Source: Oegoconia quadripuncta | Taxonomy: Eukaryota; Arthropoda; Insecta; Lepidoptera; Autostichidae | DNA length: 64,000 nucleotides | Assembly (NCBI GenBank): GCA_949316235.1 | Contig: OX438741.1 | Location: 27,099,324-27,163,323 of the forward strand | Reading direction: 5' to 3' | Shown: piece by piece, positions 35,096-47,476 of the stretch | Position numbering within the stretch: the stretch's first letter is position 1 | Layout: each line of letters begins with the position of its first letter | Made by a program: the position numbers and the translations under genes | Notes under the pieces: model-generated | Told to the model about the DNA's origin: nothing | What the model saw: the letters and a program-made list of their open reading frames with translations, nothing else | Databases searched by the model: none

Positions 35096-36319
35096 CTGAA
35101 TCAGTGTTCAACTCCACTTTTATCTAGTGCCCCACTCGTTTTTCCTAACAAAGGGTCGCATCCATTAACTTCCTCACAAATTACTCTGTTCAAAATGACG
35201 GCCTCATTAAAGACTTAGTAAAGATTACGTATTGTTGGATCCTCCGTTGTCTACGAAATTCGCCCGACACAGTTTGTACTTAACATTGGTATAAAATATG
35301 TTCTGGGGGCTTTACAGCTCCTTAAATTAGGTTTACTATTACAAAGGCAACCGACAAATTGTCGAAATAAGTATATTCATATAATGAGGTTTTTGCTACC
35401 GTTGAAAGCTTTTTTGTTTTGCATCGGGAACATGTGCAAGAAGGATATTTTATCATCATCATAGTCAACTAATGACAGTTAGATATGATTTTAGTGACTG
35501 CTAGTTCAGCTTTTGCAATTTGCCAAGGTTGCTTATTTTAAATAAAATCAAACTGTACAGTTACTTACCAACTTACTAATATTTTTATGATTTCAAGTAC
35601 TTAGATATATTAAAATGATATTAAGATTGAAATAGATTGCTTTATTAATACGGGCCTAGGAGTAGATCTCCCAAACTTACAATTCGATACCGAGTGAATA
35701 TAAATATATAAATTATCTTCGCGCGCATGATATATCTTCAAACCCCTCTGTCAATGATCGTTGACGGAATTTATTGTATATCTACTGCATGTGTCTTAGT
35801 CTGGTAAATGATGAGTTAATATGAAGTGTGAACGACTGATTATTGGACTTACCCATAAAGCAATTGGCCAATTACCTACGTTTTTTACAGAATCAAAGGA
35901 GGTAGTATCGGAAACAAAAGAAATAGTATTCGTAGTAATCTGTCAGAGTCGATACAGATTAAATAGTATCATGCTAGTATGTGCCATAGTCCATCGAGTG
36001 CATAACAGGTATGTATAACAATTACAATTTATATCGATACATTAGTTGTTGGTTTGTGGTCTGCGGTCATCACCACAGGCAAGCGGACGGAATTCGAACC
36101 ATGGTGTATGTAGGAAAACTCGGCTCGGGTAACTTAATACTCGTGATTAAATTAGTAATTTAATAGCTTTTCGTAATAGTATTATATTATCCTTCCATTG
36201 TTTTACGTAATGCTATATTAACGTAGTCAATATTATTTTTATGTATAGAGATTACTGTCGTGTATAGGTTAGAAATCTACATGAAGAGGAAACAAACACT
36301 GTTAAACGTTGAAGATTAA
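35096..36319. other. No gene seen
   Basis: AT-rich. 36055-36110 contains GGAATTCGAACC, which is a B-box match only in reverse, as an isolated scrap. The frame 35821-36018 has no domain. Confidence 0.4.
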
Positions 36320-37072
36320 TTCACTACATTAGCTAAATGACGATTATAACGGAGTCCATTCAACATGACTCCGACTTTTCGAGATGTATCCGTAGCAATC
36401 TCTGACAATCTCAATCTTTTAGGTATGGAGTTAACATCCAACCTAGATTTTGGGCGCTCATAGAATCGAACGCTAAAACAGCGGCTACGAAGCTTGGCAT
36501 TCTCCTTAAGGTCAGGCGATATTTCACACCAAAACAACTTTTGGTGCCTTACCAGGCTCAGGTCCGCTCGTGCATGGAATACTGCTGTCACCTCTGGGAT
36601 GGTTCAGCCAAGTACCAACTAGCTGCACTCGATTCTGTGGAACGACGTGCCATGACACTCATAGGTGATAATGCGATGACTGCTCAATTGCAGAGCCTTG
36701 AACACCGTCGCACAGTCGCCTGTCTCTCAGTTTTTTACAGGATGCATTTCGGAGAATGTGCGTTGGAATTACATAATTTATTCCACCGTCGCCCTTTCAT
36801 CTTCGGACCACTAGGCCTGGGGAGGGATTCCACCCGTATAATATAACGAACATTCGTACTAAGAAGTTCGATTCTTCATTCATCATCCGAACAGCCAAGG
36901 CATGGAACTCCCTACCGGCGCCAGTCTTTCCTGAATGCTACAACCTTGGGATCTTCAAGAGCAAAGTGAATAGGTATTTGTTGGGGTCGCGTGCTTCATC
37001 TTCGACCACATCGTCACTTTCCATCAGGTGAGATTGTGGTCAAACGCGAATCCAGACAATCATAAAAAAAAC
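36320..37072 (+). mobile_element. 5'-truncated LINE, longest copy of its family
   Basis: It reads MTPTFRDVSVAISDNLNLLG, then TSNLDFG, a one-base slip, ESNAKTAATKLGILLKVRRY, FTPKQLLVPYQAQVRSC and MEYCCHLWDGSAKYQLAALD. A further slip near 36825 leads to TAKAWNSLPAPVFPECYNLG and SSLSIR-stop at about 37029, followed by TGAGATTGTGGTCAAACGCG and a short A tract. This is the region after the RT palm of a CR1/Jockey-like LINE. It preserves about 200 bp more 5' sequence than the copy inside the hAT element. Confidence 0.85.
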
Positions 37073-39418
37073 AATATGTAATAATAATTTAACGTTTCCC
37101 ATAGTAAAACATTTATAACGTAAAATAATATTATTATTCCATTGCCGCAAGTCCATTGTGGGGAAAATCGTACCCAAAAGTATATTTTAATAAAAAAAAT
37201 CGGGAACATGATTTGTGTAATGACCCACAATAGCTGCTAATTCACATAACAATCGAAGAACTTTCGTTTATTCTTCCAGCTTGGCGATTAATGTGGAATC
37301 CATTATTGTTTCTTGTAATGAACTAGAATATTCAAAACCTAATTCTTATGAGAAAGGCGAATACAAAAAAAAATATTTTTATGAAACAAGATTATCTCTA
37401 AAATAACGAATTATTCATGCATTCATCCATTATAAGAGGAAGAACGATCGTCATGAATCTTTCATCGATCAGAGCCTAACAAGGCTTTTTTTCTATAAAA
37501 TAATGGTTACGCTATGCCTTTATGCTGAAGGTTACTCGCCATACGGAGGCAGACTGAAGTTCCCTAAAGGGCGGAACAAGCCTACGAAAATATTTTTCTT
37601 GGGTAACATAACATATGTTTTTATAAGAATCAAGGCACCCTTGCGCGCTAAATCGTTGGGTTCCAGTGGATCAGTTAACAAATAAAACATGCTTTGACGA
37701 TCCGTTTACTTTTCGGATGCGGGCAAGGTTACGTTTGAACTGAGCTGTGGTAAGGGTGACTGGGCAAAGATTTATCGTTATTTTCTTTTACATCACGAAA
37801 TGTGTTTTATCCTAACGTTAGGTATATAGTAGTTAACCGGACTAACCAGTGGGCTTAAATTGTAATAGTGTTCTGAGATATTACGTGACACAAAGTATGG
37901 CTTCCAGCTTGAGGCTTAGCTCGTACGTAGAATCGAATGTCTGTAGTTTACAGAGAAGTAAATGAAATATGTTTTTCTATTACAAAAAATAGTAGTGCAT
38001 TCATTTAATTTAACATGTCGTGGATCGACGCAATATGAACGACATTGGTTACTCGAAATGACACACGCGATTCAAGGTCTTTGTCCAATATTTGTATTTT
38101 AATTTGTAATTAAAAATATTATGTAGTATGTACTACGATATTGATGTATATAAAATTTTGCTATTATTTATAATAATTCTTCTAATAGCTGACTCGTTTC
38201 CTTTGTTCTCTCTTTGCAGTCAGTAGCCAGATAATGGGATATTTAATATTATAGGAAAGGATAAACTTATCATAAAAGAGTAATTTTCAGGCAAATAGTG
38301 GACTACTCTCATTATAGTTTTAGAGGATAACGTTTGTATCCTGTTTTTATACACTTCTCAAACGCTTTTTCAAAGGGAGTTTTCCTCACGTCTATAGTAT
38401 TCCATAGGAAGTGCACTAATGGCGACGAGCAGCTCACATAATGCCTTACTATTCTCTGTATTCCTTTTAGCATCCCTAATAGTTGTTTTTCCCCAACGGC
38501 CGGGCTAAGTGCAATTTATATTAATGCCATCATATTTTCGCGTTGGTTACCCGCATTTTCATATTAAGCGTGGTCCGAGCTTCCATGATAATATGAGGGT
38601 CCCACCTTCGTCATTTGTTTGCAAGCTTATTAAATTTACACGGCTAACGAGATTTGCTGCTAAATTAATTCCCTAATAGGGTAAGGGTGTAAAAAGTTTT
38701 ATTGTTAACGTTATTGGGCATATATTCTTACCCAGAGATTTTCATGAGAATAGTAGAAATAAATAATATGTAAACGTACGAGTATACACTAAATTCTTTT
38801 CAGTACAAGCCCATGGGCGAACATTACAAATACTAAATCCACCACCACCACAGGATTACAATCGTAAATCCAAAAACAAAATATAAAAAAGTAAAAAGGA
38901 AACTGTTGTCTATACTTATCTATATATGATCGAGATATATATGAATGAATTTGTCGTATTATTTGTCCTTTGGTTATATGTCTCTTCCTTTAAACTTATT
39001 AGTTCCACACATATCGAACGCGCCTTCACGCGTTCGTTAACTACCTCGAAAGTATGGCTGAGTAAAAAAAACCTATATTGCATAATTCGAAGGCTACTTC
39101 TGCATATATTATAACTAAATATATTTTCTTTTCTACAGTGAAGTATACAGACACAACAAAACAATGCTAAATTGTTAACCATCCATAAAAGAATGCGTTT
39201 CGAAACTCCTGTAACGAGGAACAACGAAGCTGTAGGTATACGTCGCTCGTATAGGTGAGTTACGGTAGAGATATTCATTGAACGCTTATTGAAACGCGCA
39301 GAAAGGTTCAAAAGGCACACGGACGCCACGGCTGAATACGAGGTATTTCTCGGCAGTGGTTCAAATACCAGCAAAGCGATTTTAAATACGTACTTCAGTT
39401 AAGAAAAGAGGCGGTCAT
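37073..39418. other. No gene seen
   Basis: AT-rich. The minus frame 38916-39374 (152 aa) is Arg/Ser/Leu-rich without a domain or signal. 38510-38690 is less AT-biased and may be conserved noncoding DNA. No bounded repeat was recognised. Confidence 0.4.
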
Positions 39419-39480
39419 ACAAAGTAACTTTAAAGAAACTTGTGAGGTAGTCCTCACAAGTTTCTTTAAAGTTACTTTGT
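39419..39480. repeat. Perfect 29-bp hairpin, 4-nt loop
   Basis: ACAAAGTAACTTTAAAGAAA continuing to TTGTGAGG (39419-39447) pairs fully with 39452-39480 around the loop TAGT. TTCTTTAAAGTTA follows again at 39480-39492, like a third partial copy of the arm. Confidence 0.92.
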
Positions 39481-39649
39481 TCTTTAAAGTTAATGCTAAA
39501 AACTTCTGAAAAAAACATGCAATAATTGGTATCTAATGAATGATTGTATTGTATGAATTTATGAGTGCTTAAAAGCTGCACAAATGCGTAGCGTAGAATT
39601 TATAAGTGGTGAAAGGCCACAACATAACCACACATACACACACATATCA

Positions 39650-40045
39650 CTAGGATTGCCAACTTTAAAATACGAATTTGCTTTATGGAAATCATCATTT
39701 TAAATACGGGACAGGGATTCAAACATCGGGATTCTACAATTTTTTTTTCTTTGCAAAATTAGCATTGTATTCGTTTGTATTAAGAATCATAAATTCATGA
39801 AAACAATACATAGGAAAGTAAAGTACTGTAGGTATGTATGTATTTATGGAAAACATAAGACTACATTAATTTCGGAAAAATTAATTTTAAATTAGTAATG
39901 TAATGTAGTTTCATGCATGTGTAGCCTGAATGGCGAAACATGGAATATTAAACATCCAGTACGCACCTTGAGCGGGACCTGGCTTCTAGGGTCTCAGAAA
40001 CTGGTTGTCTGTCCCGCATGTAGCGGGACGGTTGGTAAACCTACA
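39650..40045. mobile_element. Possible hAT-like remnant
   Basis: TAGGATTGCCAAC near 39651 and, in reverse, TAGGTTTACCAACCGTCCCG near 40022-40043 resemble the 'CAGGGTTGCCAAC' termini of hAT MITEs. The flanking 8-mers (CATATCAC, CATACTCG) match only in part. Two copies of GCGGGAC lie nearby. Weakly supported. Confidence 0.25.
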
Positions 40046-40384
40046 TACTCGTAAATCACATGTATGTTATATTTTTCACCACTGTCTTTTTATGTTCTTC
40101 TCAAGATATACCTTCCAATGTTTCTCCAAATTCAAACTCTCATAAAATGCACACTCATGCACACACATAAAAACATTAGCTAACAAACATTTATTTATTT
40201 CAATGCAACGTTTAGATGATATGGAAGGCGATCTATCCCGGTACAAGTATATTGTGTATACTTAATAGGAGATCCCAACCTTAGTATATAGTTTATACCT
40301 ACTAAAGTCGAAAATAAACTGTTTAATTTTCCAAACTCGCAGCCACGAAAAGCCTTTATTGATAAAATGAACCACATCCGGGAG

Positions 40385-40500
40385 GGGACCTTGGTGTCGT
40401 CACTAAGTTACCTAGATCGTCCACCAATTCCCTCACAAACATAAAATGCAAAAGTAATTGTAACTTATTGTTAGTTATGAAATAAACGATTATTATTATA
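40385..40500 (+). repeat. Probable retroelement 3' end
   Basis: The stretch ends GAAATAAACGATTATTATTAT, an AATAAA plus (ATT)n tail typical of LINE copies. No coding part was recognised. Confidence 0.3.
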
Positions 40501-41886
40501 CATATAATGGATGATGATGTTCAAATTCGTAGAAAACACTGTCTGAAACGACCTAAAAATATATACAACCCAATGAAAATAAATGAAATAAAAGTGATTT
40601 CGTTTCACTTTAGAATTATCACACAACTTCAGTACTAACTAATATCAAATTGTTGAAATTAGATATACCTACTTACGTATCTAATAGCCGTAGGCCATTT
40701 CCAATACGTACGTAATTAGCAATGTATCAGATGACAGTATATAATACGATTTGTTCCAGTTTACTATACATACATACCATAGAAATACTCTGTAATACCT
40801 AATTTAAAATAAAATTATGATGATAGCAATGGAATACAATTAAGCGTTGATCTCTTTCATGCAACCTAGTTGTGAGTAATTTTCATGCATTGTATTTTTT
40901 TTGCATTGCATTGTATCATAAAAATATAAATTCCATGTGTAAATAATAATAACTGGTAGATTTAATACACCGTTCCTCTTCTCAATGGTATCCGTAACTA
41001 TGTAATTCATAATTCCGTTTGTCATTATGATAATAATAAAATTTTATCTACAATATAGTGTTATTTATAAACACCAAATATAAGGTTAAAAATAAGGAAC
41101 AATGGCACTTTTATTACTAAGAGCGACTTCTTCTACACAACTGCTGAATAATGAAACGTGGTGTTACCTTATTTTAACACGCTTTTATTAGCTTCACTTG
41201 TAACTAACAATGTAATCAAACCTTGAAAGATGGATGGTTGAAATGTAACTTGTTTTTTTAAACTACATATTATTTAACCGTATACCCAAATGAAATGTTG
41301 TCTCTAACTTTAAAACTGACGGAATTCCCAACTCTGTCGGTTTGTACTCGTATAAGGAAAGTTGATTTTCAAAAACTATAAATCAGCTATTGGACTTATA
41401 TAGATTATATAGAAGGAGCTTATATAGATTTCCTAAAAATTCTTTTTTAGCAAGTGATAGCTTATGTCACAAATGTTATTCATATTTCATATAAAGGTCA
41501 GCGGTTTGGGTTTTGCAATAATAATATCAGCCATTTCCTCTTTCATTATGTAAAAAGAAGATTTTAGTCGTACGTAAGATACTGCGGTGAGATATGACCG
41601 TCCGTTCTTTCGTCAGTTATGTGAACGGCCATGTTTTTCTACAGCCGACTGTGCATAACACACACACGATTCTCTCTCCGACTATAAAGTGCTTTAAAAT
41701 TAACTTGCTATACAATAACGGAAGAGCGGAAATCTGTGAAGAAATAGGTATTTAATATAACTATTGATATTTAAATTAGAACGTGATGTTACATAATACA
41801 TTCACTTCTTTCACTGATAGGGATTGGCTACCTTTGAATAGTTTGGCTTAACAAAGCCAACCGTATTGCTCTCATTTATACTATTA
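40501..41886. other. AT-rich stretch, no gene seen
   Basis: No domain in any frame and no bounded repeat recognised. Confidence 0.45.
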
Positions 41887-42099
41887 CTAACTTTCCGCCC
41901 GCGGCTTCGTCTGCTTCGAATAACTTTATCGCGGATATGTTTAATTTGCTTATCACTTTATCTGGATAAAAAACATATATATATGTCGTAATCCAGTTTA
42001 TGTTCTGCCTATATACCAAATTTCATTCAAATCCGTTCATCCGTTTCGCTGTGATTGAGCAACAAACAAACAAACATCCGAAATTTCGCATTTATTTAT
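41887..42099 (-). mobile_element. Helitron-like element, minus, 5' end lost
   Basis: It starts at A|CTAACTTTCCGCCCGCGGC (the CTAG end, mutated to CTAA). It runs through GTCGTAATCCAGTTTATG and CCGTTCATCCGTTTCGC to AACAAACATCCGAAATTTCG, then dissolves into an AT/(TTTA) microsatellite at 42088-42125. Confidence 0.55.
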
Positions 42100-42186
42100 T
42101 ATATATATATATTTATTTATTTATTCGATCTTATCGATCGATTATATATAATAAAGAAGTCTTGGTTTGAAGCATAATATAAAAAC

Positions 42187-42228
42187 GACAGTCACATGAT
42201 AGTCGAACACGAGTATCATGTGACTGTC
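42187..42228. repeat. Perfect 15-bp hairpin, 12-nt loop
   Basis: GACAGTCACATGATA pairs with TATCATGTGACTGTC. GTCGA in the loop recurs inverted as TTCGAC just beyond the right arm. Confidence 0.85.
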
Positions 42229-43374
42229 ATTCGACGAGGAGTTGGACGACTGAGCGTTTAGTATACGTAACATCACCGTTGACAAACTGAAATGTGTTTT
42301 GAATTCCTTAGACGATCGAATGATATTAACTGCTAATGTTTGTCTAGCAATAATCCCACAAGGGATTTAAATTAATGATTTCGTGCTTATTCCTTCACTA
42401 GTGCCATAAGACCTCCTTTCGTGCCATATGTCAAAATTGTAGAGCAGCGGGAAGTACCCTAGTTTTTGATAATTTGTCAGTGGGACTTTTAGTATGAAAA
42501 TGCGGTATGAAACGCCGGCGTATCTTTTTATTGCGTTGTATTGAAAACTTCATTTTTTATAGCAGTATGAGGCCGCAGATTTTAGTATTCGATATTAAAT
42601 TCAACTTACCTCCATCTGCTTCTGATTAAAGGACAGACTGAGAAACTAATCGACAGAGACAGATGGACAACAAGATTATCCGATAAGGGTATCATTTTTT
42701 TTTCAGAATGTGGTACGGAACCTTAAAAATAATTATAACACTTGATTGTTTTCCTTCAGAGAGTGTGAAAAGCCGCACGTACTGTGAAAATTCTTTTCAC
42801 ACCCCGCGTACAATTTTACGGCTTCATTCCTTCCTTCGTTCGGTTAAAAATTAATTTCAATTTTAAAACGTTCGCTCAAGAAAATTGCCGCAAAATTTAT
42901 ATATTTTCCTTCCGCGAGCAATACTTTTGTCTTGGTTAAAGAGTAATAGGAATCGAGGAGTTTAGAAAATTCATAAAAGATTAGAAAATCGGAATGCCTT
43001 TGGTAACCTTTTATGAACAGTATTAAGGGGCGACTTCAAACGAACAATATCGTTATTTTGCGGAATCGTAAATGGTAATGTAAGCATTTATCCGTTTACG
43101 CACCTCAGTATTTACCTATGCGAACATTGCGGATCAATAACTGATTTATTACCTATAAAATAACATATATAGATATGATTATGGTGAAATCGAATTTGCC
43201 TAATTCCCCAAAACTATTATAAACAGTGTCTAGTGTCTGTCATGTTGATATATTTTTGACAGAATGATACGTCTTCTGTCTTGTGATTTATAGTTTGTGC
43301 TCATTGTGAGTAAAATCCTTAAATTGGTGAATTACTTTTAGTCATGAAGCACCCTGACTGCAAAGATAGTCCCA
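42229..43374. other. No gene seen; small repeat scrap
   Basis: 42630-42730 (GACAGACTGAGAAACTAATCG ... GGTACGGAACCTTAAAAA) resembles a common lepidopteran retroelement 3' end. The rest is AT-rich without features. Confidence 0.4.
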
Positions 43375-43597
43375 CATATACACTTAACATTTGCACTAAG
43401 TAGTTCGACTCTTCGTTCATAATGCGAGCAGCCAAGGCATGGAACTCCATTTCGGCGTCAGTCTTTCCTGAATCCTACAACCTTGGGATCTTCAAGAGCA
43501 GGGTGAATAGGCATCTACTGAGATCGCGTGCTTCATCTTCAGCCACATCGTCACTTTCCATCAGGTGAGATTGTGGTCAAACGCGTATCCAGATCAT
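43375..43597 (+). mobile_element. LINE fragment, C-terminal end
   Basis: Third copy of the family at 15372 and 36320. It reads CACTAAGTAGTTCGACTC, RAAKAWNSISASVFPESYNL, GIFKSRVNRHLLRSRAS and SSLSIR-stop, then TGAGATTGTGGTCAAACGCG. No A tail is left. Confidence 0.8.
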
Positions 43598-45204
43598 CGG
43601 TAACCTATCATACTTTCGAAACTTTCTTGCTCGAATTTCAATTGTTCGAGAACGGTAATAAGAAATTTCAATTGACAGAGTGATTATTTTAAGTATTCTT
43701 AAACTATTATTATTTAAACTTATTTCATATATGTTTGACATACTAGAAAAACGGTTAACCGATTATCAGAACGACTTTTTGATGTTTGAAAGATGTTTTA
43801 CTTACCATAATTTAAATTACTAGAATTACTTTATGTCGAAGTTACTTTTTCTACACAACCCCTATCTGTAGCGAGCGAGCGAGCAATATGGATCGGAGCA
43901 CGCCGACACTGTTGTTGGTTAGGTTCAGAAGGTTACGGCGGGAGCGAAGCTTAACTTTCGATGTTAGGTTGTGTTTTTATTATAATATTCTGCAAACCAA
44001 AACGTCTGGCAATAGATGCTTCGGCTAAACATTCGGTTGAACTTTAAAACATATGTAAATAAATAAAAATAACATTTGAATATCGTACATTCGAATTTCT
44101 GTAAAATGCATTTTCGGTGGATTGAAACATATAGAAAACAAAAATATGGGAAACGTTTTCGAACAATTAAAATTCGAAAAAAATAAATAGCATTCGTGAT
44201 AGGCAACCCATGTTAATCATATTAAAATAGAAATAGTCTATAATAGAAATCTGCAAAGAAGACAGAAAACATGTCAAAAAATCTATCAAAAATATATCAA
44301 TATGACAGAGGATGGTTGACCAAGTTGCAATAGACAGTAAAATAAAAATATGTTGTAACTAGCGTAGAATTTATTTAGTTCCTCCAGGCTAGAGTATGAA
44401 TTTCAAAATACAAAACTATTTTTGCAGTTGTTGTATTGTAAGAGCACTATGAACTTTTTACAAACCCAACTACATGTCATAAATTGGTCGACTATTACTC
44501 GTAAACTAGTAGAGCCAACTTGGTTGTGAAACTTTTCTTTTCAATTTACTTAGGTAGGTTAATAATATAGGTATACTTACTATTATTTTGAATAATGTCT
44601 GGATCCTGACCTCTTAGGTGGAAACCTAAATTCAGCAGCAGACATCTTGTGGCTGATATGATGAAGATGATTGTGAATATTTTCAAAATTTTGGTGTGTA
44701 ATTGAATAGGAAGCCACATAACTCCAACAAAAAATATCACATTCATTTTTCTACGTTAATGTTTCATAAAAGTATTGAGACAAAATATCTATAACTCCCA
44801 ATATAAAATATTATAAAATACCACTTATAAAATAAAAAAAAAATAAGAGATAAAAGATAAAAGTCGGTATGCGACGTACGAAACCCTGAGTCGATGTGTG
44901 TTCGACTCGCACTTCACCGATTTTACCTTTATACACAGTACCTTTAATAACATTATTGTGTTATACATGGGCCGTCCCATTTAACTCGTTACCTTCAAGG
45001 AAGAGCAGCCTAATTTTATGCGAAATAATATTCATTAACCTTATTAGATGTCATGGTTGTAATTTAGGGGTAACGCATTATTAAGGTTACTTCCTTGCTG
45101 AATAGCTTTTACATTCTAAAGAGAATATGGGTGTACACGGAACAATGCTGCTCGGTATATTTCTGGAACTATTTGCTATTATGAAACATTTGCAATGTCT
45201 ATAG
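43598..45204. other. AT-rich stretch, no gene seen
   Basis: 43870-43950 has a small CpG-richer patch (GAGCGAGCGAGCAATATGG). Frames 43964-44206 and 44546-44746 (minus) show no domain. Confidence 0.4.
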
Positions 45205-45345
45205 TATAGTAGCTTGGACGTACTGACTAACAGAAAAATGCTTATGCCCTATTTTTATTTCCAATAGATTTAAATTGACATTCAACAAATTTAATGATAC
45301 CATGTACCTAGCTTACGTTGAAATAAATGGTTGAAGTATGAAGTA
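45205..45345 (+). repeat. Dispersed repeat, Helitron-free copy
   Basis: Matches the two flanks of the Helitron at 6881-7104 and is continuous across the insertion point (...TTGACATTCAACAAATTTAA|TGATACC...). Confidence 0.7.
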
Positions 45346-45354
45346 ATATTTTAG

Positions 45355-45440
45355 ATATAGTTGTATATTTAGTCCAAGCGAATGAGTAGGACAAATATTA
45401 TCTCGAGCAACATAAACGTTTATCGCGCCTGTACGTTTAT
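45355..45440. repeat. Dispersed repeat fragment
   Basis: Second copy of the 20840-20935 family: TAGTTGTATATTTAGTCCAA, GCGAATGAGTAGGACAAATA and GTTTATCGCGCCTGTACG. Confidence 0.55.
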
Positions 45441-46207
45441 GCTGTGCTGGATGATAATTTTATATTTAGTTTCTCGGGGATATCTAAATTTATGTTATTA
45501 AAAAATTGGTAAACAAGAGACATTATGTGATAATTCTATAACGTCACAATCAATTGCAGCAGAAGGTAAACTCCCAAAGTATTAGTTAACAAATTAATTT
45601 TCATAATTGTGAAATAATCATATAATTCTTGTAAACGCAATAATCTAACAGTACGTCTCTACCTAGAAGGTACAGCCATCTGAAATAAAAATATTTTATA
45701 ACAAAGAAAAATAACAAATACGTATGTAATACAAAAATGGAATTCCAAGCTCAGTTGTTCAAAAGATTAGTTTAAATTATATGTCATTTCCTTTCACATG
45801 CTGAAATGACATATCTATATTTAAAAAGAAAATCTGACGCTCGAATTCGTAAAATTTTAAAATTGGAACAACAAAGGCGACACGAATGTGTTTATTTAGG
45901 TACATCTAAGTGCGCATATACCTAGAGCTAGGATCAAAATAAATTGCTGTAATAACTGTGTTTGTGTCCAGATATTTATAGATGCAATTTATTGTGTCCG
46001 ACATTGTTTGTACGCCTATATTATGTGTGAGTAACTGATGGTTTCCCATCAAGACCTCTTTTTTCTAGTTAAACGTTGTGTAGGCAACCAGTAGTGTTTA
46101 CGTAAACGAAGGTGATATAACAATGGTGAACGTTACTTGAGTTATGTTACCGGTGGTATCATTGAAACCTAGACAAAGTTATTATAACTAATTTTATTAT
46201 GAGCATG
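45441..46207. other. AT-rich stretch, no gene seen
   Basis: Nothing recognised on either strand. Confidence 0.45.
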
Positions 46208-46263
46208 TTACATACGGAATACTGAGTTACAAATATGCATATACAATTAATGGATCATACATT

Positions 46264-46313
46264 GTGTGTATATACATTTTTTGTATCTTAATGCAAAAAA
46301 TGTACACACAAAG
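46264..46313. repeat. AT-rich imperfect hairpin
   Basis: TGTGTGTATATACATTTTTTG pairs with CAAAAAATGTACACACA around TATCTTAATG, with a 2-4 nt bulge. It lies just inside the left TIR. Confidence 0.55.
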
Positions 46314-46367
46314 TACATAAATATTTATGCTGAAGTCAGGTTTTCATTCATCCATTTAATCCTACAT

Positions 46368-46679
46368 CATCATCAGCTCGTAAGCATCCTACTGCAGGGA
46401 TATAGGGTCTTCCCTCGTATATGAGGGAGTATGGGCCATAGTCCACCACGCTGGCCTAATGTGGGTCGGGGACTTCACATGCCTTTGAATTTATATTTTT
46501 TTGGTATACACGTTTCCTCACGATGTTTTCCTTCTACGTTTAAGAGCAGTCGGATAAATGCACATAAGTAATTTTAAATTTAAAAACTCATTAGTACATG
46601 GCCTGTCTGGGAATCGAGCCCGGACCTCCTAAATTGGGAGACCGCGTCTTAACCGCTGAGCCACCGACGACCCTTAATA
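46368..46679 (-). mobile_element. tRNA-derived SINE with 11-bp target duplication
   Basis: In minus orientation the head GGTGGCTCAGCGGTTAAGAC holds the A box, and GGTCCGGGCTCGATTCCCAG the B box. The body has CATGTACTAATGAG, TGTGCATTTATCCGACTGC and CATGAAGTCCCCGACC-type sequence (in reverse), and the 3' end is CTGATGATGATG. The flanks TAATCCTACAT (46357-46367 and 46680-46690) are identical. It is inserted within the TIR element, so it is younger than that element. Confidence 0.85.
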
Positions 46680-47476
46680 TAATCCTACATTTTAATTAAC
46701 TTAAATTTCCTTGATTTATGAATAGAGCTTAGTACATTACCTATCATGATAATATTATCTATCCATTTGTCAATACAGACAGTAGCATTGATTACAAAAT
46801 ATACAAACGGATACCGGAAAGCATAATGTTAAATAAACGGGAAGTCAAATCGTCTAGCTACTACAATAATTAAACAACAGTTAATTATTCGTAATAGACA
46901 ATAGTATATAGATAAAATAATGAAAAAACAGTGATCGTCGCTTTGAGATTTAGGGTAGTGGAACGTCAGCTCGTGGTGGAAGCCGTCACGTATCCCCAGA
47001 CCATTAGTAGCAAACTGCGAAGACCAACGTCCACATTTAAGTATGCTCTCTAAAATGAAAAACACTATATACCGAAAGTAAAACGAAAATGACTTAATAT
47101 TAAATTGTTTTTATAATAATTACAAATAGGCACGTTCTCAGTAGTTTATGCATTCATTACCCCATGTTATTTCATTATAATGGACAATGGCTGACCGGAG
47201 CTGTAAAATACCCCAACCCAGATTTTGTAATTTGCGACTAAAAAGCAATCTGTTGTAGTTGCTGACACACTGCAATACGGACCCAGGTTTAGTGCTGCCG
47301 CTAGTTAAAGTTGCAAGACTATCTCCAAGACTTTGTCAGCAATCGTGTAACCTCGTGAATGTCCCACCGATTGCAAAATTATGAGCTTAATGGTAAATTG
47401 TAATGTATAAAAATTTTCGCCCAACATGATCCATTGATTGTATATGCATATTCGTAACTCAGTATTCCGTATGTAA

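Larger units (their letters stand above)
46211..47473. mobile_element. TA-flanked TIR element, non-autonomous
   Basis: Inverted ends of about 48 bp (46211-46258 and 47426-47473) start CATACGGAATACTGAGTTAC and differ at a few positions. TA lies on both outer sides (46209-46210, 47474-47475), as for Tc1/mariner-type insertions. The interior contains a SINE, an AT-rich hairpin (about 46264-46313) and no transposase. The minus frame 46829-47065 has no domain. Confidence 0.65.

Noticed and set aside
36055..36110. SINE or tRNA head in reverse
   Set aside because: Only one B-box-like 12-mer (GGTTCGAATTCC in reverse), with no A box and no body match.
38916..39374. 152-codon minus frame
   Set aside because: Longest unexplained frame on that side, but low-information sequence with no domain, signal or splice context.
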